NCBI GenBank assembly: GCA_002471195.1
Contig: DKPN01000009.1
Location: 5,277-69,276, forward strand
Reading direction: 5' to 3'
DNA from: Bacteroides sp. UBA7333
GTDB lineage: Bacteria > Bacteroidota > Bacteroidia > Bacteroidales > Bacteroidaceae
Length of the DNA: 64,000 nucleotides
Under the pieces are notes generated by a model that saw only the letters and a program-made list of their open reading frames with translations, was not told the origin of the DNA and did no database searches. Numbering within the stretch: position 1 is the stretch's first letter; each line of letters starts with the position of its first letter. Below, in pieces: positions 43,761 through 53,031 of this stretch. A program made the translations under genes and the position numbers.

Positions 43761-45884
43761 ATGATAGTTTGCATTGCTGAAAAGCCCTCTGTGGCGCGTG
43801 ATATTGCCGATGTTCTCGGTGCTAAAACAAAGAAAGATGGATATATAGAAGGAAACGGATACCAAGTAACTTGGACATTCGGGCATCTTTGTACACTTAA
43901 AGAACCACAAGATTATACGCCTAGTTGGAAATCGTGGAGTTTAGGCAGTTTGCCAATGATTCCACCTCGTTTTGGTATAAAACTCATTGGTAATCCAACG
44001 TATGAGAAGCAATTTCAAGTGATTGAAAAACTAATGCAATCGGCTACCGAGATAGTAAATTGTGGTGATGCCGGTCAAGAAGGAGAATTGATTCAACAAT
44101 GGGTGATGCAAAAAGCCGGTGTAACTTGTCCAATCAAACGTTTGTGGATTTCATCGCTTACTGAAGAAGCTATACGTGAAGGGTTTGCCAACTTAAAAGA
44201 CAACTCTGAGTTTAAGCCGCTATATGAAGCCGGATTATCAAGAGCTATCGGTGATTGGTTGTTGGGAATGAATGCGACACGTTTGTATACCATAAAATAC
44301 GGACAAAATCGTCAGGTTTTATCCATTGGTAGAGTACAAACACCTACTTTAGCTTTAATTGTTAATCGCCAATTAGATATATTAAATTTTGAACCTAAAC
44401 AATATTGGGAACTTAAAACTGTATATCGTAATACTACGTTCTCTGCTTTAATTCGTAAGAGCGATGAAGAAATTGCAGCCGAAGAAGAGAAAAACGGTGG
44501 CAAGGGCAAATCGATTGACAATCCCGGAATTGATCCTATTGGTAGTCGCGAAGAAGGTGAACAATTGATAGAACGTATTCGCGAATTACCATTTACAGTG
44601 GCTAATGTAACTAAAAAAGACGGACGTGAATTTGCGCCACGCTTGTTCGATCTAACTTCTTTGCAGGTGGAGTGTAATAAGAAATTCGGTTATTCGGCCG
44701 ATGAAACATTAAAATTGATTCAGGCACTTTATGAAAAGAAAGTGGCCACCTATCCTCGTGTAGATACTACTTTTTTAAGTGATGATATTTATCCGAAATG
44801 TCCGAATATATTAAAGGGTTTGCGCGATTACGAAAATCTTACGACACCACTCGTAGGCAAATCTTTAGTAAAATCGAAAAAGGTATTTGATAATTCGAAA
44901 GTAACCGATCACCATGCTATCATACCTACTGGTGTGTATCCGCAAAATTTATCGAATATGGAACGAAGCGTTTATGATTTAATAGCCAAACGCTTTATTG
45001 CAGTATTCTATCCAGATTGTAAAATATCAACAACTACAGTATTAGGAAAAGTAGATGATATTGACTTTAAAGTTACAGGCAAACAAATCGTTGAACCGGG
45101 TTGGCGAGTTGTTTTTGCAAAAGAGGTGAAAAATACTACTCCTTCTACCGATGAAGAAGAGGATGATAATAGTGTATTGCCGGCTTTTGTGAAAGGTGAG
45201 TCGGGGCCACATGTGCCCGATTTGAACGAAAAATGGACACAACCACCACGTCCATATACAGAAGCGACTTTGCTCCGTGCCATGGAAACAGCCGGGAAAT
45301 TAGTCGATAATGATGAACTTCGTGATGCTTTAAAAGAGAATGGTATAGGTCGTCCATCTACCCGTGCAGCCATTATCGAAACACTCTTTAAACGTAATTA
45401 TATCCGAAAAGAGAAAAAGAATCTAGTAGCTACACCTACTGGAATCGAATTGATTCAGATGATACATGAAGAGCTCCTTAAGTCGGCTGAATTAACAGGT
45501 ATTTGGGAAAAAAAGCTTCGAGAGATAGAAAGAAGAACTTATGATGCCCGTCAATTCTTGGAAGAACTAAAGCAGATGGTGCAAGATGTGGTTCATAGTG
45601 TTTTATCCGATAATACCAACCGACGAATTAGCATATTGGACACTGCTAAAAAAGAGGAATCGAAAACGAAAAAGACTCAAACTGATCGTCCTAAACGCCC
45701 TCGAAAATCTGCTGTTAAAAAAGCAACGCAAAAAGATGAAATGACTATTCCAAAAGCAGGATTGATTGCTGTGGGCCAAACTTGTCCACTTTGTGGAAAG
45801 GGTACTATCATTCAAGGAAAAACAGCTTTTGGTTGTTCTGAATGGAAAAATGGATGTAACTTTCGCAAACCTTTTGAAGGATAG
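43761..45884 (+). CDS. topB: DNA topoisomerase III
   Basis: TopB is a type IA topoisomerase that decatenates DNA. The 707-residue protein has the N-terminal Toprim domain (VCIAEKPSVARDIADVLGAK, then NCGDAGQEGELIQQWV), a central domain with the active Tyr in ATYPRVDTTFLSDD (about residue 331) and a C-terminal zinc-finger domain (CPLCGKG and GCSEWKNGC). A Lys-rich linker of about 40 residues precedes the zinc finger. Bacteroidota conjugative elements often carry topB paralogues, but the neighbours here are ordinary chromosomal genes, so this looks like the housekeeping copy. Confidence 0.95.
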   Translation: MIVCIAEKPSVARDIADVLGAKTKKDGYIEGNGYQVTWTFGHLCTLKEPQDYTPSWKSWSLGSLPMIPPRFGIKLIGNPTYEKQFQVIEKLMQSATEIVNCGDAGQEGELIQQWVMQKAGVTCPIKRLWISSLTEEAIREGFANLKDNSEFKPLYEAGLSRAIGDWLLGMNATRLYTIKYGQNRQVLSIGRVQTPTLALIVNRQLDILNFEPKQYWELKTVYRNTTFSALIRKSDEEIAAEEEKNGGKGKSIDNPGIDPIGSREEGEQLIERIRELPFTVANVTKKDGREFAPRLFDLTSLQVECNKKFGYSADETLKLIQALYEKKVATYPRVDTTFLSDDIYPKCPNILKGLRDYENLTTPLVGKSLVKSKKVFDNSKVTDHHAIIPTGVYPQNLSNMERSVYDLIAKRFIAVFYPDCKISTTTVLGKVDDIDFKVTGKQIVEPGWRVVFAKEVKNTTPSTDEEEDDNSVLPAFVKGESGPHVPDLNEKWTQPPRPYTEATLLRAMETAGKLVDNDELRDALKENGIGRPSTRAAIIETLFKRNYIRKEKKNLVATPTGIELIQMIHEELLKSAELTGIWEKKLREIERRTYDARQFLEELKQMVQDVVHSVLSDNTNRRISILDTAKKEESKTKKTQTDRPKRPRKSAVKKATQKDEMTIPKAGLIAVGQTCPLCGKGTIIQGKTAFGCSEWKNGCNFRKPFEG

Positions 45885-45960
45885 TAGGATATCATCTTAA
45901 TCAATGACTCTAAATGGTTTTAAATAATTAGAAAGATATCGTCTTATAAAGATAGTATAT

Positions 45961-45998
45961 AAGAAGTCCGTTTTATTTATAATAAAAGCGGACTTCTT
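45961..45998 (+). terminator. Terminator of topB
   Basis: A 10-bp stem (AAGAAGTCCG and its complement; arms 45961-45970 and 45989-45998) with additional imperfect T/A pairing toward the loop lies 76 bases after the topB stop. Confidence 0.75.
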
Positions 45999-46050
45999 GC
46001 ATTTTATGCAATAAATTGGATATTTTTCTGTTAAGTATATAACTGTTATT

Positions 46051-48033
46051 ATGCGATTTAAAATTATAATATATATTATAGGGATATTGCTGTTTGCTTC
46101 GTGTGGAGCCAGCAAAAGCCTCAAAAAGGCCGAGCAAAGTTTTGCTCGCGGTGAGTATTATGATGCCGCTAAGTACTATCGCAAAGGTTATGCCGCTATT
46201 CCGGCAAAGAATCGTCCATTGCGCGGTGAAGTAGCATATAAGTTGGGTACTTGTTATCGTTTTATCAACTATAATTTGCGCGCTAAAGGAGCTTATCAAA
46301 ATGCTATTCGTTATCATTATCCCGATTCTGTGTCATACTTTTATCTGGCCGAAAGTCAGCGTAAAAATGGTGAATATAAACCTGCTGCCGAAAGTTATAA
46401 GACCTATCTGACTTATATGCCCGAAGATTCACTGGCTTTAAATGGTTTATTTTCGTGCGAATTGGCCATTCAAATGAAGAATAATCCGACACGTTTCATT
46501 ATAAAAAAAGCACCTATGTTCTTTTCGCGTCGTTCAGATTATTCGCCTATGTTTGCAGGAGATGATAATGAAGTCATCTATTTTACATCAACTCGCAATG
46601 ATGCAAAAGGGAATGATTTAAATAGTATTACTGGCATGAAAAGTGCCGATATATTTATGTCAAAAAAGGATGAGCGAAAAGTGTGGCAAAAACCTACACC
46701 TGTAGAGTCGGATATAAATAGTGAATTCGAGGATGGGGCCTGTACGTTTTCTTCCGATGGTAAGACCATGTATTTTACGCGATGTCGCACTGCACCTGAA
46801 TCACCGGTTTATGCCGAAATATATGTATCAGAACGTTCGGGTGCTTCATGGGGGAGTCCTAAAAAATGCGAAATTATCAATGATACATTGTCCTCCGTAG
46901 CACATCCGGTGATGAGCCCAGCCGGCGATTTCTTATATTTCGTTTCTGATATGCCGGGTGGATATGGTGGATTAGATATATGGCGTATTAATGTGGTTAA
47001 AGATGGATTCGGCTATGTCGATAATTTAGGTCCAAAAGTCAATACGGCAGGCGATGAAATGTTTCCTACATTTGGTCCCAAAGGCGAACTTTATTTCTCG
47101 TCAAATGGTCATCCGGGTATGGGTGGACTTGATATTTTTAAGGCACAACTCGATAGTGTAGGAAAAAACTGGACCATCGAGAATATGGGCGTACCTCTTA
47201 ACTCTCAGGCCGACGATTTTGGTATGACTTTCGATCCTAAAGCACCTAACACCGGCTTTTTTTCGTCAAATAGAGGGGATGCACGTGGTTGGGATCATAT
47301 TTTTAGTTTCGAACTTCCCGATATTAGTCATACTGTTCAAGGATGGGTATATGATAAAGAGGGAGATCCTTTGCCAGAAGCTGTGGTAACTTTAGTAGGC
47401 GACAATGGTGCATATCAAAAAATCGATGTAAAGCGTGATGGCTCATTCACTCAACGCGTCGAAGCAGGGCAACGATATGTGATGTTAGCTTCATGTCGCG
47501 GATATCTTAATAATAAGCAAGAACTGATTACCGATACTATCGAAGCCGATCGTAACTATGAAGTGGAATTTCCTTTGGCTTCTATTACACGCCCGGTGCT
47601 TATCGAAAATATATTTTATGAGTTCGACAAAGCAGACCTGACTCCTGAATCGACTCAGGCATTGGATGAATTAATACAGTTGCTTAACGATAATCCTAAT
47701 ATCACCATAGAGTTGGCCGCCCATTGCGATTATAAAGGAAATAATGATTATAATCAGCGATTGTCACAGCGACGTGCTGAGTCGGTAGTTAATTATTTAG
47801 TAAGAGGTGGTATCCATATGGAACGGCTTACTGCAAAAGGCTATGGTGAAGAAACTCCTAAAGTAGTCAATAAATCGGTGCTCAAAAAAGCTTCTTTCTT
47901 AAAACAGGGAGATGTTTTGACCGAAGAATATATTTTAACTCTACCTCAAGAACAACAAGAGAGTTGCAATGCCATTAATCGTAGAACAGAGTTCCAAGTA
48001 CTACGTACCACATATGGTATGTATAAAGAATAA
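46051..48033 (+). CDS. PorE-like lipoprotein: TPR, beta-propeller, regulatory domain, OmpA
   Basis: The 660-residue product has a lipoprotein signal ending FASC (Cys19), TPR-like repeats (about 25-135), a PD40/WD40-like propeller (about 155-415, with repeats such as DYSPMFAGDDNEVIYFTSTR and PAGDFLYFVSDMPGGYGGLDI), a carboxypeptidase regulatory-like domain (about 428-510) and an OmpA C-terminal peptidoglycan-binding domain (about 525-650, with NQRLSQRRAESVVNYL). This order matches PorE of the type IX secretion system, which ties the machine to peptidoglycan. Related OmpA proteins of other function share this order, so the assignment is likely but not certain. Confidence 0.8.
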   Translation: MRFKIIIYIIGILLFASCGASKSLKKAEQSFARGEYYDAAKYYRKGYAAIPAKNRPLRGEVAYKLGTCYRFINYNLRAKGAYQNAIRYHYPDSVSYFYLAESQRKNGEYKPAAESYKTYLTYMPEDSLALNGLFSCELAIQMKNNPTRFIIKKAPMFFSRRSDYSPMFAGDDNEVIYFTSTRNDAKGNDLNSITGMKSADIFMSKKDERKVWQKPTPVESDINSEFEDGACTFSSDGKTMYFTRCRTAPESPVYAEIYVSERSGASWGSPKKCEIINDTLSSVAHPVMSPAGDFLYFVSDMPGGYGGLDIWRINVVKDGFGYVDNLGPKVNTAGDEMFPTFGPKGELYFSSNGHPGMGGLDIFKAQLDSVGKNWTIENMGVPLNSQADDFGMTFDPKAPNTGFFSSNRGDARGWDHIFSFELPDISHTVQGWVYDKEGDPLPEAVVTLVGDNGAYQKIDVKRDGSFTQRVEAGQRYVMLASCRGYLNNKQELITDTIEADRNYEVEFPLASITRPVLIENIFYEFDKADLTPESTQALDELIQLLNDNPNITIELAAHCDYKGNNDYNQRLSQRRAESVVNYLVRGGIHMERLTAKGYGEETPKVVNKSVLKKASFLKQGDVLTEEYILTLPQEQQESCNAINRRTEFQVLRTTYGMYKE

Positions 48034-48049
48034 AAGATATTAAATATGA

Positions 48050-48088
48050 AATTCGCCCCGTCTTTATCAAAGTAAGATGGGGCGAATT
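48050..48088. terminator. Bidirectional terminator between porE-like gene and aqpZ
   Basis: A 15-bp stem with one G-T pair (arms 48050-48064 and 48074-48088, core TTCGCCCC) lies between convergent stops. Confidence 0.9.
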
Positions 48089-48124
48089 ATATATTATTGA
48101 AAGGTTAGATACTTTAGTTCTCTA

Positions 48125-48820
48125 TTATTCAACAACAGCAAGATCATCGTCTTTTTTGAATATTTTCCATACCATTGCAGCAATAAAACCACCAATAAGC
48201 GGTGCAAGAATATATACCCAAATTTGTGATAATGCTTCACCACCGGTGAAGATAGCAGGACCAAATGAACGTGCAGGATTAACCGATGCGCCATCAATAG
48301 GAATCATAACAATGTTTACAATGGCTAATGCCCAACCAATAGCGATGCCTGCAAAACCTTTTGGAGCACGTCTACTTGTTGCACCCAATACTACAAGCAC
48401 AAATAAGAATGTAAATATGATTTCACCAATAAATGCACCTCCCAAATGGCCGGGGGCATATTGATTAGCACCAAACATATCCCATTGCATGGATATCAAA
48501 CCAATTGCCACAGCACCAAGTATACCACCAATGATTTGTGCTACCCAATATGATATCATTTCACCAAATTTCATTCCACCATTTAAGAATACACCAAAGC
48601 TGACAGCCGGGTTAACGTGACAGCCAGAAATAGGACCTATGGCATAACACATGATTAAAACAGCCAAACCAAAACACATACCAATCGCAGTAATTGTAAT
48701 TGGATTACCCATTGTTGTCATCATGTCTGTTCCAACAAAATATTGTCCGAATACAGCACTACCGCATCCAAATAGGACAAGTGCAAATGTACCGATCAAC
48801 TCTGCAATAAATTTTTTCAT
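48125..48820 (-). CDS. aqpZ: Aquaporin (MIP family, AqpZ-like)
   Basis: The 231-residue protein has six membrane helices and the two pore motifs: HVNPAVSFG (NPA at 70-72) and SVNPARSFGPAIF (near 187). The Cys before the first motif and the compact loops resemble AqpZ water channels more than glycerol facilitators, which usually have an NPA followed by additional residues and Asp after the second motif. It lies alone between terminators. Its leader contains a 62-base hairpin (49052-49113). Confidence 0.92.
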   Translation of the reverse strand: MKKFIAELIGTFALVLFGCGSAVFGQYFVGTDMMTTMGNPITITAIGMCFGLAVLIMCYAIGPISGCHVNPAVSFGVFLNGGMKFGEMISYWVAQIIGGILGAVAIGLISMQWDMFGANQYAPGHLGGAFIGEIIFTFLFVLVVLGATSRRAPKGFAGIAIGWALAIVNIVMIPIDGASVNPARSFGPAIFTGGEALSQIWVYILAPLIGGFIAAMVWKIFKKDDDLAVVE

Positions 48821-49164
48821 AAATCTTTAAATTTTAAATATTAGTTATTCTATCATTTTTATCAATTAAAATGTCTCTATTGATTAATAACTATATAAAT
48901 TCCTAAATTGTTTTTCAATCAACTCTATTTCATCAAAAAACAATGTAATATTATCTTTAAGGCTCTCTTCTCAGTTTTTTTAGGATAGTTGAACCTTTGA
49001 TTTATTTTATAGCCCAAATATCAATAAATAATAGTGACTTAATATGTGGTGGTGACTCTCCTTAGTCAACGTGGTAAATCCCCTTATTTACCGCACTGAC
49101 TATGCGGAGTCACTAAACCCATAATTTTGTTTTCGAAAAAAAATGCCGGATAGCAATATAAAAA
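48821..49164. other. Leader region of aqpZ, no protein gene
   Basis: This region holds no credible frame. Its one structured part is the hairpin at 49052-49113. Confidence 0.6.
49052..49113. repeat. 62-base layered hairpin in aqpZ leader
   Basis: Three nested stems are visible: GTGACTC with GAGTCAC (outer, 49052-49058 and 49107-49113), AGTCA with TGACT (49064-49068 and 49097-49101), and GTGGTAAAT with ATTTACCGC (49071-49079 and 49086-49094, one G-T pair), closing a CCCCTT loop. The left edge contains GTGGTGACTCTCCTTA (49049-49064), which differs at one base from 22225-22240. Confidence 0.65.
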
Positions 49165-49202
49165 AAAGGTATGTTTGACAAATTAGTGTCGAACATACCT
49201 TT
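49165..49202 (-). terminator. Terminator of the aroC-peptidase unit
   Basis: A 16-base stem with one G-T pair (arms 49165-49180 and 49187-49202) is followed on the minus strand by a T run. It lies 21 bases beyond the peptidase stop. Confidence 0.85.
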
Positions 49203-49222
49203 ATGATATATTGGTAATATAG

Positions 49223-50587
49223 TTATGCTTTACCGTACTCTTGGTAAAAAATTGAAACCGCCTCAATGCCTTTTCTGAATATATCTAAAGAGAAATTTTC
49301 GTTAGGCGAGTGTATTGCATCCGATTCTAACCCAAATCCCATCAATACGGTTTTCAATCCTAATACTTTTTCGAATGTCGATATAATCGGTATGCTACCG
49401 CCTCGTCTTACCGCTAAAGGCTTTTTACCGAATGCAGCTTCAAATCCTTTCACAGCTGCTTGATAAGCTGGTAAGCTTATGGGACAAACATATCCTTCGC
49501 CTCCATGCATGGCAGTAACTTTTACTTTTACACTTTTGGGCGCAATGTTATTGATATAGTCCACAAACAGTTTCGATATCTCCTCATGCTGTTGATGGGG
49601 TACCAATCTGCAAGAAACTTTAGCGTAAGCTTTTGAGGGTAATACTGTTTTTGAACCTTCACCCGTATAACCGCCCCATATACCACAAACATCGAACGAT
49701 GGTCGGCAACTGTTGCGTTCTAGAGTGCTGTAGCCTTTTTCGCCCGCTACTTCATCTATTTCAATGGCTTGCTTATATTTCGCTTCATCAAAAGGTATTG
49801 ACGCTATCATCTCTCTTTCTTCTTTCGACACATCTTCTACCTTATCATAGAATCCGGGAATGGTGATTCGACCATCTTTGTCAACTACCGAGCTAAGCAT
49901 ATTACAAAGTACATTAATAGGATTGGATACAGCCCCACCGAAATGTCCTGAATGCAAATCTCTATTTGGTCCGGTAACTTCAATTTCCCAATAAGCTAAA
50001 CCACGTAAACCGGTTGTTAAAGAGGGAAGTTCGGCACCCAGCATACTTGTGTCGGATACTAAAATAACGTCGGCAGCCAATAATTCCTTATGGTCTTGAC
50101 AAAAACTTTCCAAGTTGGGCGATCCAATCTCTTCTTCGCCTTCAATAATGAATTTTACATTTGTTTTTAATAATTCATTTTTAAGCATATATTCGAAAGC
50201 TTTCAATTGAATGAAAGCTTGTCCTTTATCATCATCAGCCCCTCTTGCCCAAATATGATTGTCGCGAATTTCAGGTTCAAATGGATGGCTCTTCCACAAC
50301 TCTAAAGGCTCGGCTGGCATAACATCATAATGCGCATATACCAATACAGTTTTTGCATTAGGGTCAACTGTTTTTTGGGCAAAAACTACTGGGTTGCCTT
50401 TCGTTGGCATTACTAAAGCTTCATCAACCCCTGCCTCAATTAATAATTGTGCCCATCGTTGGGCACATGCCATCATATCGTCGTGGTGTTCGGGTTTTGC
50501 ACTGATACTAGGAATGCGAATCAAACTAAATAGATCTTCCATCATTTTAGGTTCATTCGTCTTAATATAATCATGAAGATAACTCAT
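49223..50587 (-). CDS. M20-family dipeptidase
   Basis: The 454-residue enzyme has the M20 zinc motifs: YAHYDVMP (His86, Asp88), ARGADDDKGQ (about 115-124, with the bridging Asp), EGEEEIGSPN (catalytic and metal Glu, about 150), a DTSMLG segment and RDLHSGHFGG in the dimerisation lid. It probably cuts dipeptides or small acylated amino acids in the cytosol; there is no signal peptide. It overlaps aroC by four bases, so it is translated from the same message. The exact substrate is not known. Confidence 0.9.
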   Translation of the reverse strand: MSYLHDYIKTNEPKMMEDLFSLIRIPSISAKPEHHDDMMACAQRWAQLLIEAGVDEALVMPTKGNPVVFAQKTVDPNAKTVLVYAHYDVMPAEPLELWKSHPFEPEIRDNHIWARGADDDKGQAFIQLKAFEYMLKNELLKTNVKFIIEGEEEIGSPNLESFCQDHKELLAADVILVSDTSMLGAELPSLTTGLRGLAYWEIEVTGPNRDLHSGHFGGAVSNPINVLCNMLSSVVDKDGRITIPGFYDKVEDVSKEEREMIASIPFDEAKYKQAIEIDEVAGEKGYSTLERNSCRPSFDVCGIWGGYTGEGSKTVLPSKAYAKVSCRLVPHQQHEEISKLFVDYINNIAPKSVKVKVTAMHGGEGYVCPISLPAYQAAVKGFEAAFGKKPLAVRRGGSIPIISTFEKVLGLKTVLMGFGLESDAIHSPNENFSLDIFRKGIEAVSIFYQEYGKA

Positions 50588-51660
50588 AGTTGTGTAGTTC
50601 TATCAATTAAATAATAATCTAAAATAGTCATGGCAGCCATTGCTTCTACAATAGGTACTGCCCTTGGCAACACACAAGGGTCGTGTCTGCCTTTCACTTT
50701 TAAAGTCGTATCGATACCATCAATGTTTACGGTTTCTTGTTCCATTAAAACGGTGGCTACCGGCTTAAATCCAACTCTAAAGTAGATGTCTTGGCCATTG
50801 CTGATTCCGCCTTGAATACCACCAGAGTGATTGGTACGAGTCTCAATACGGCCGTTATGATTGTAAAAAACATCATTTTGTTCAGAACCTTTTAGTTTGA
50901 GGCCTTTAAATCCATCTCCATACTCAAATGCCTTTGCTGCATTAATGCTTAGCATAGCATTTCCAAGAGCTGCATGTAATTTACCAAATACGGGTTGCCC
51001 CAAACCTATGGGACAATTCTTTATGACACATGTCAAAACACCACCAATGGTATCTCCTTGTGCTTTGACGCTATCAATTAGTTCTTTCATCTCTTTGGCT
51101 TTCAACGGGTCGGGGCATCGCACTGGATTGGTATCGATTAGATCGAGATCATAATCAAAATAATCATTTTCTAATTTTATGCTACCTACTTGCGATGTAT
51201 AGGCCATAATTTTAATACCCAACTGATTGAGTGCAAGTTTAGCCAAAGCACCCCCCACTACTCTTGATATCGTTTCGCGTGCAGACGAACGTCCACCACC
51301 ACGATAATCTCGTATGCCATATTTTACTGAATAGGTATAATCGGCATGCGAAGGTCTATACACCTCTTTTAAGTTGTTATAGTCATTCGAGTGTTGATCT
51401 TTATTCCATACTATAAAACCGATAGAGCAACCGGTGGATACTCCGTCGAAAATTCCTGATAGAAATTCGACTTTATCACCCTCTTTTCGTTGCGTTGTGA
51501 TATCCGATTGTCCGGGACGTCTTCTATCGAGTTCGCTCTGAATAAAATCCATGTCGATTTTAATTCCTGCTGGCAAGCCATCAATTACTCCACCGATTCC
51601 TTTACCGTGAGATTCGCCGAAGCTTGTTAATCTATATATATTTCCAAATGAATTGAACAT
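50584..51660 (-). CDS. aroC: Chorismate synthase
   Basis: AroC makes chorismate from 5-enolpyruvylshikimate 3-phosphate with reduced FMN, the last shared step to aromatic amino acids. The 358-residue protein starts with FGNIYRLTSFGESHGKGIGG, which holds the first signature, and continues with RPGQSDITTQRKEGDKVEFLSG (shown in parts) and GGGRSSARETISRVVGGALA near residue 120. Length is normal. The gene lies 180 bp after icd and overlaps the peptidase gene. Confidence 0.97.
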   Translation of the reverse strand: MFNSFGNIYRLTSFGESHGKGIGGVIDGLPAGIKIDMDFIQSELDRRRPGQSDITTQRKEGDKVEFLSGIFDGVSTGCSIGFIVWNKDQHSNDYNNLKEVYRPSHADYTYSVKYGIRDYRGGGRSSARETISRVVGGALAKLALNQLGIKIMAYTSQVGSIKLENDYFDYDLDLIDTNPVRCPDPLKAKEMKELIDSVKAQGDTIGGVLTCVIKNCPIGLGQPVFGKLHAALGNAMLSINAAKAFEYGDGFKGLKLKGSEQNDVFYNHNGRIETRTNHSGGIQGGISNGQDIYFRVGFKPVATVLMEQETVNIDGIDTTLKVKGRHDPCVLPRAVPIVEAMAAMTILDYYLIDRTTQL

Positions 51661-51840
51661 AGCAAATAAAGTTTTTCTGTTTAAGATATTATATGCTCTT
51701 TATGTTCACAAAGATAGCATAATTCTCTTCTAATTTTTAAAATGTATTAATTATTTCAACTCTCATTGACTATATGCATTCTCGAAAGAGGTGTCAATAA
51801 TAAAATGATAATTTAAAAGGACTTTTTAATGATTTCACTA

Positions 51841-53031
51841 TTAAATATTTATTCGCTCTATGATATCATGCGTAAACTCAAATGTAGAACGAGCTTTACC
51901 ACGTGGCATAAATCTAGCCAAATCGTATACCGCCAAAGAGTCTTCAAAACACTTCTCTATTGAGCGTTTTATCAATGAGGCTGCTTCGTCCCATCCTATA
52001 TATTCTAAAAGCATCACTCCCGATAGAATCAACGAGCACGGATCGGCAATGTTTTTTCCAACTAATTCGGGAACTGTACCTTTTACACCTTCGAATATTG
52101 CATGGCCGGTTTCAAAATTGATATTAGCTTTTGGAACAATGCTGTTTCCACCTACCATTCCTGCCAATTGATTAGAAATGAAATCGCCGTTTTGATTAGT
52201 GGTAACAATCACTGAATAATCTTCCGGACAAATTAATACATTCTGTGCGAATGAGTCGATTTGTTTATCTTTTACGATGAGTTTTTTTGAAGCAATTGCA
52301 TCGGCAAACTCTTCATCGATTAGTTTATGAGCCCATCTTCGAAAATCACCTTCTGTTGCATCGAGCATATTGGCATTATGTACAATGGTGACCGATGGCA
52401 ATTTGCTCTCTAACGCATAGTGACATGCAGCTCTAACGACTCTATTTGTGGCTTCTTGAGAAATCGCTTTTATACCAATTGATGTGTTTTTTAGAAGATC
52501 AATTTTTTGTACTCCCAACTCTTCTTTTAAAAAGATAGCTACCTTTTTCGATTCATCACTTTGTCCGTGCCACTCCACGCCACAATATACATCTTCAGTG
52601 TTTTCTCTAAAAATAGTCATATTGATCTTTTCGGGAGCCAATACCGGAGCCAAAACTCCTTGGTACCAACGCACAGGACGTATACATGCATATAGTTGAA
52701 GGGCTTGATATAATGCTATGTTGAGAGAGGCATTACTTTGCTGAATAGGAGCTACCAACGGACCTTTTATGCTCACTAAATAATGTTGTAGCTTTTCTAT
52801 AGTCTCTTTAGGCAAATAGCTTCCTGTTTGTTTGAAAGCATTTTCGCCGGCTAAGGCTTCCTTCCATTTTATTTGACGTTTCGTTCCATATATTTTTCTA
52901 ACTGCCGTATCTATCACTTCCATCATTGCGGGAATAATTTCTTTGCCATTGCCATCGCCAATGATAAATGGAATCGTCGGTTGATCGGGAACAACAAGCT
53001 TCCCGTTTGTACCCAAGGTTATTTTATTCAT
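51841..53031 (-). CDS. icd: Isocitrate dehydrogenase
   Basis: Icd oxidises isocitrate to 2-oxoglutarate. The 396-residue sequence begins with a dinucleotide-enzyme core (PFIIGDGNGKEIIPAMMEVI), has the substrate-binding SNASLNIALYQAL and the FRENTEDVYCGVEW segment shared by bacterial isocitrate dehydrogenases. Length and motifs fit the E. coli-type, usually NADP-dependent, enzyme; cofactor choice is not proved. Its ATG overlaps the end of acn by eight bases (ATGAATAA), so the genes are coupled. No citrate synthase gene follows. Confidence 0.93.
   Translation of the reverse strand: MNKITLGTNGKLVVPDQPTIPFIIGDGNGKEIIPAMMEVIDTAVRKIYGTKRQIKWKEALAGENAFKQTGSYLPKETIEKLQHYLVSIKGPLVAPIQQSNASLNIALYQALQLYACIRPVRWYQGVLAPVLAPEKINMTIFRENTEDVYCGVEWHGQSDESKKVAIFLKEELGVQKIDLLKNTSIGIKAISQEATNRVVRAACHYALESKLPSVTIVHNANMLDATEGDFRRWAHKLIDEEFADAIASKKLIVKDKQIDSFAQNVLICPEDYSVIVTTNQNGDFISNQLAGMVGGNSIVPKANINFETGHAIFEGVKGTVPELVGKNIADPCSLILSGVMLLEYIGWDEAASLIKRSIEKCFEDSLAVYDLARFMPRGKARSTFEFTHDIIERINI

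Noticed and set aside
43761..45884. topB as a sign of an integrated conjugative element
   Set aside because: No transfer, mobilisation, integrase or repeat sequences flank it, and the neighbours are ordinary chromosomal genes.
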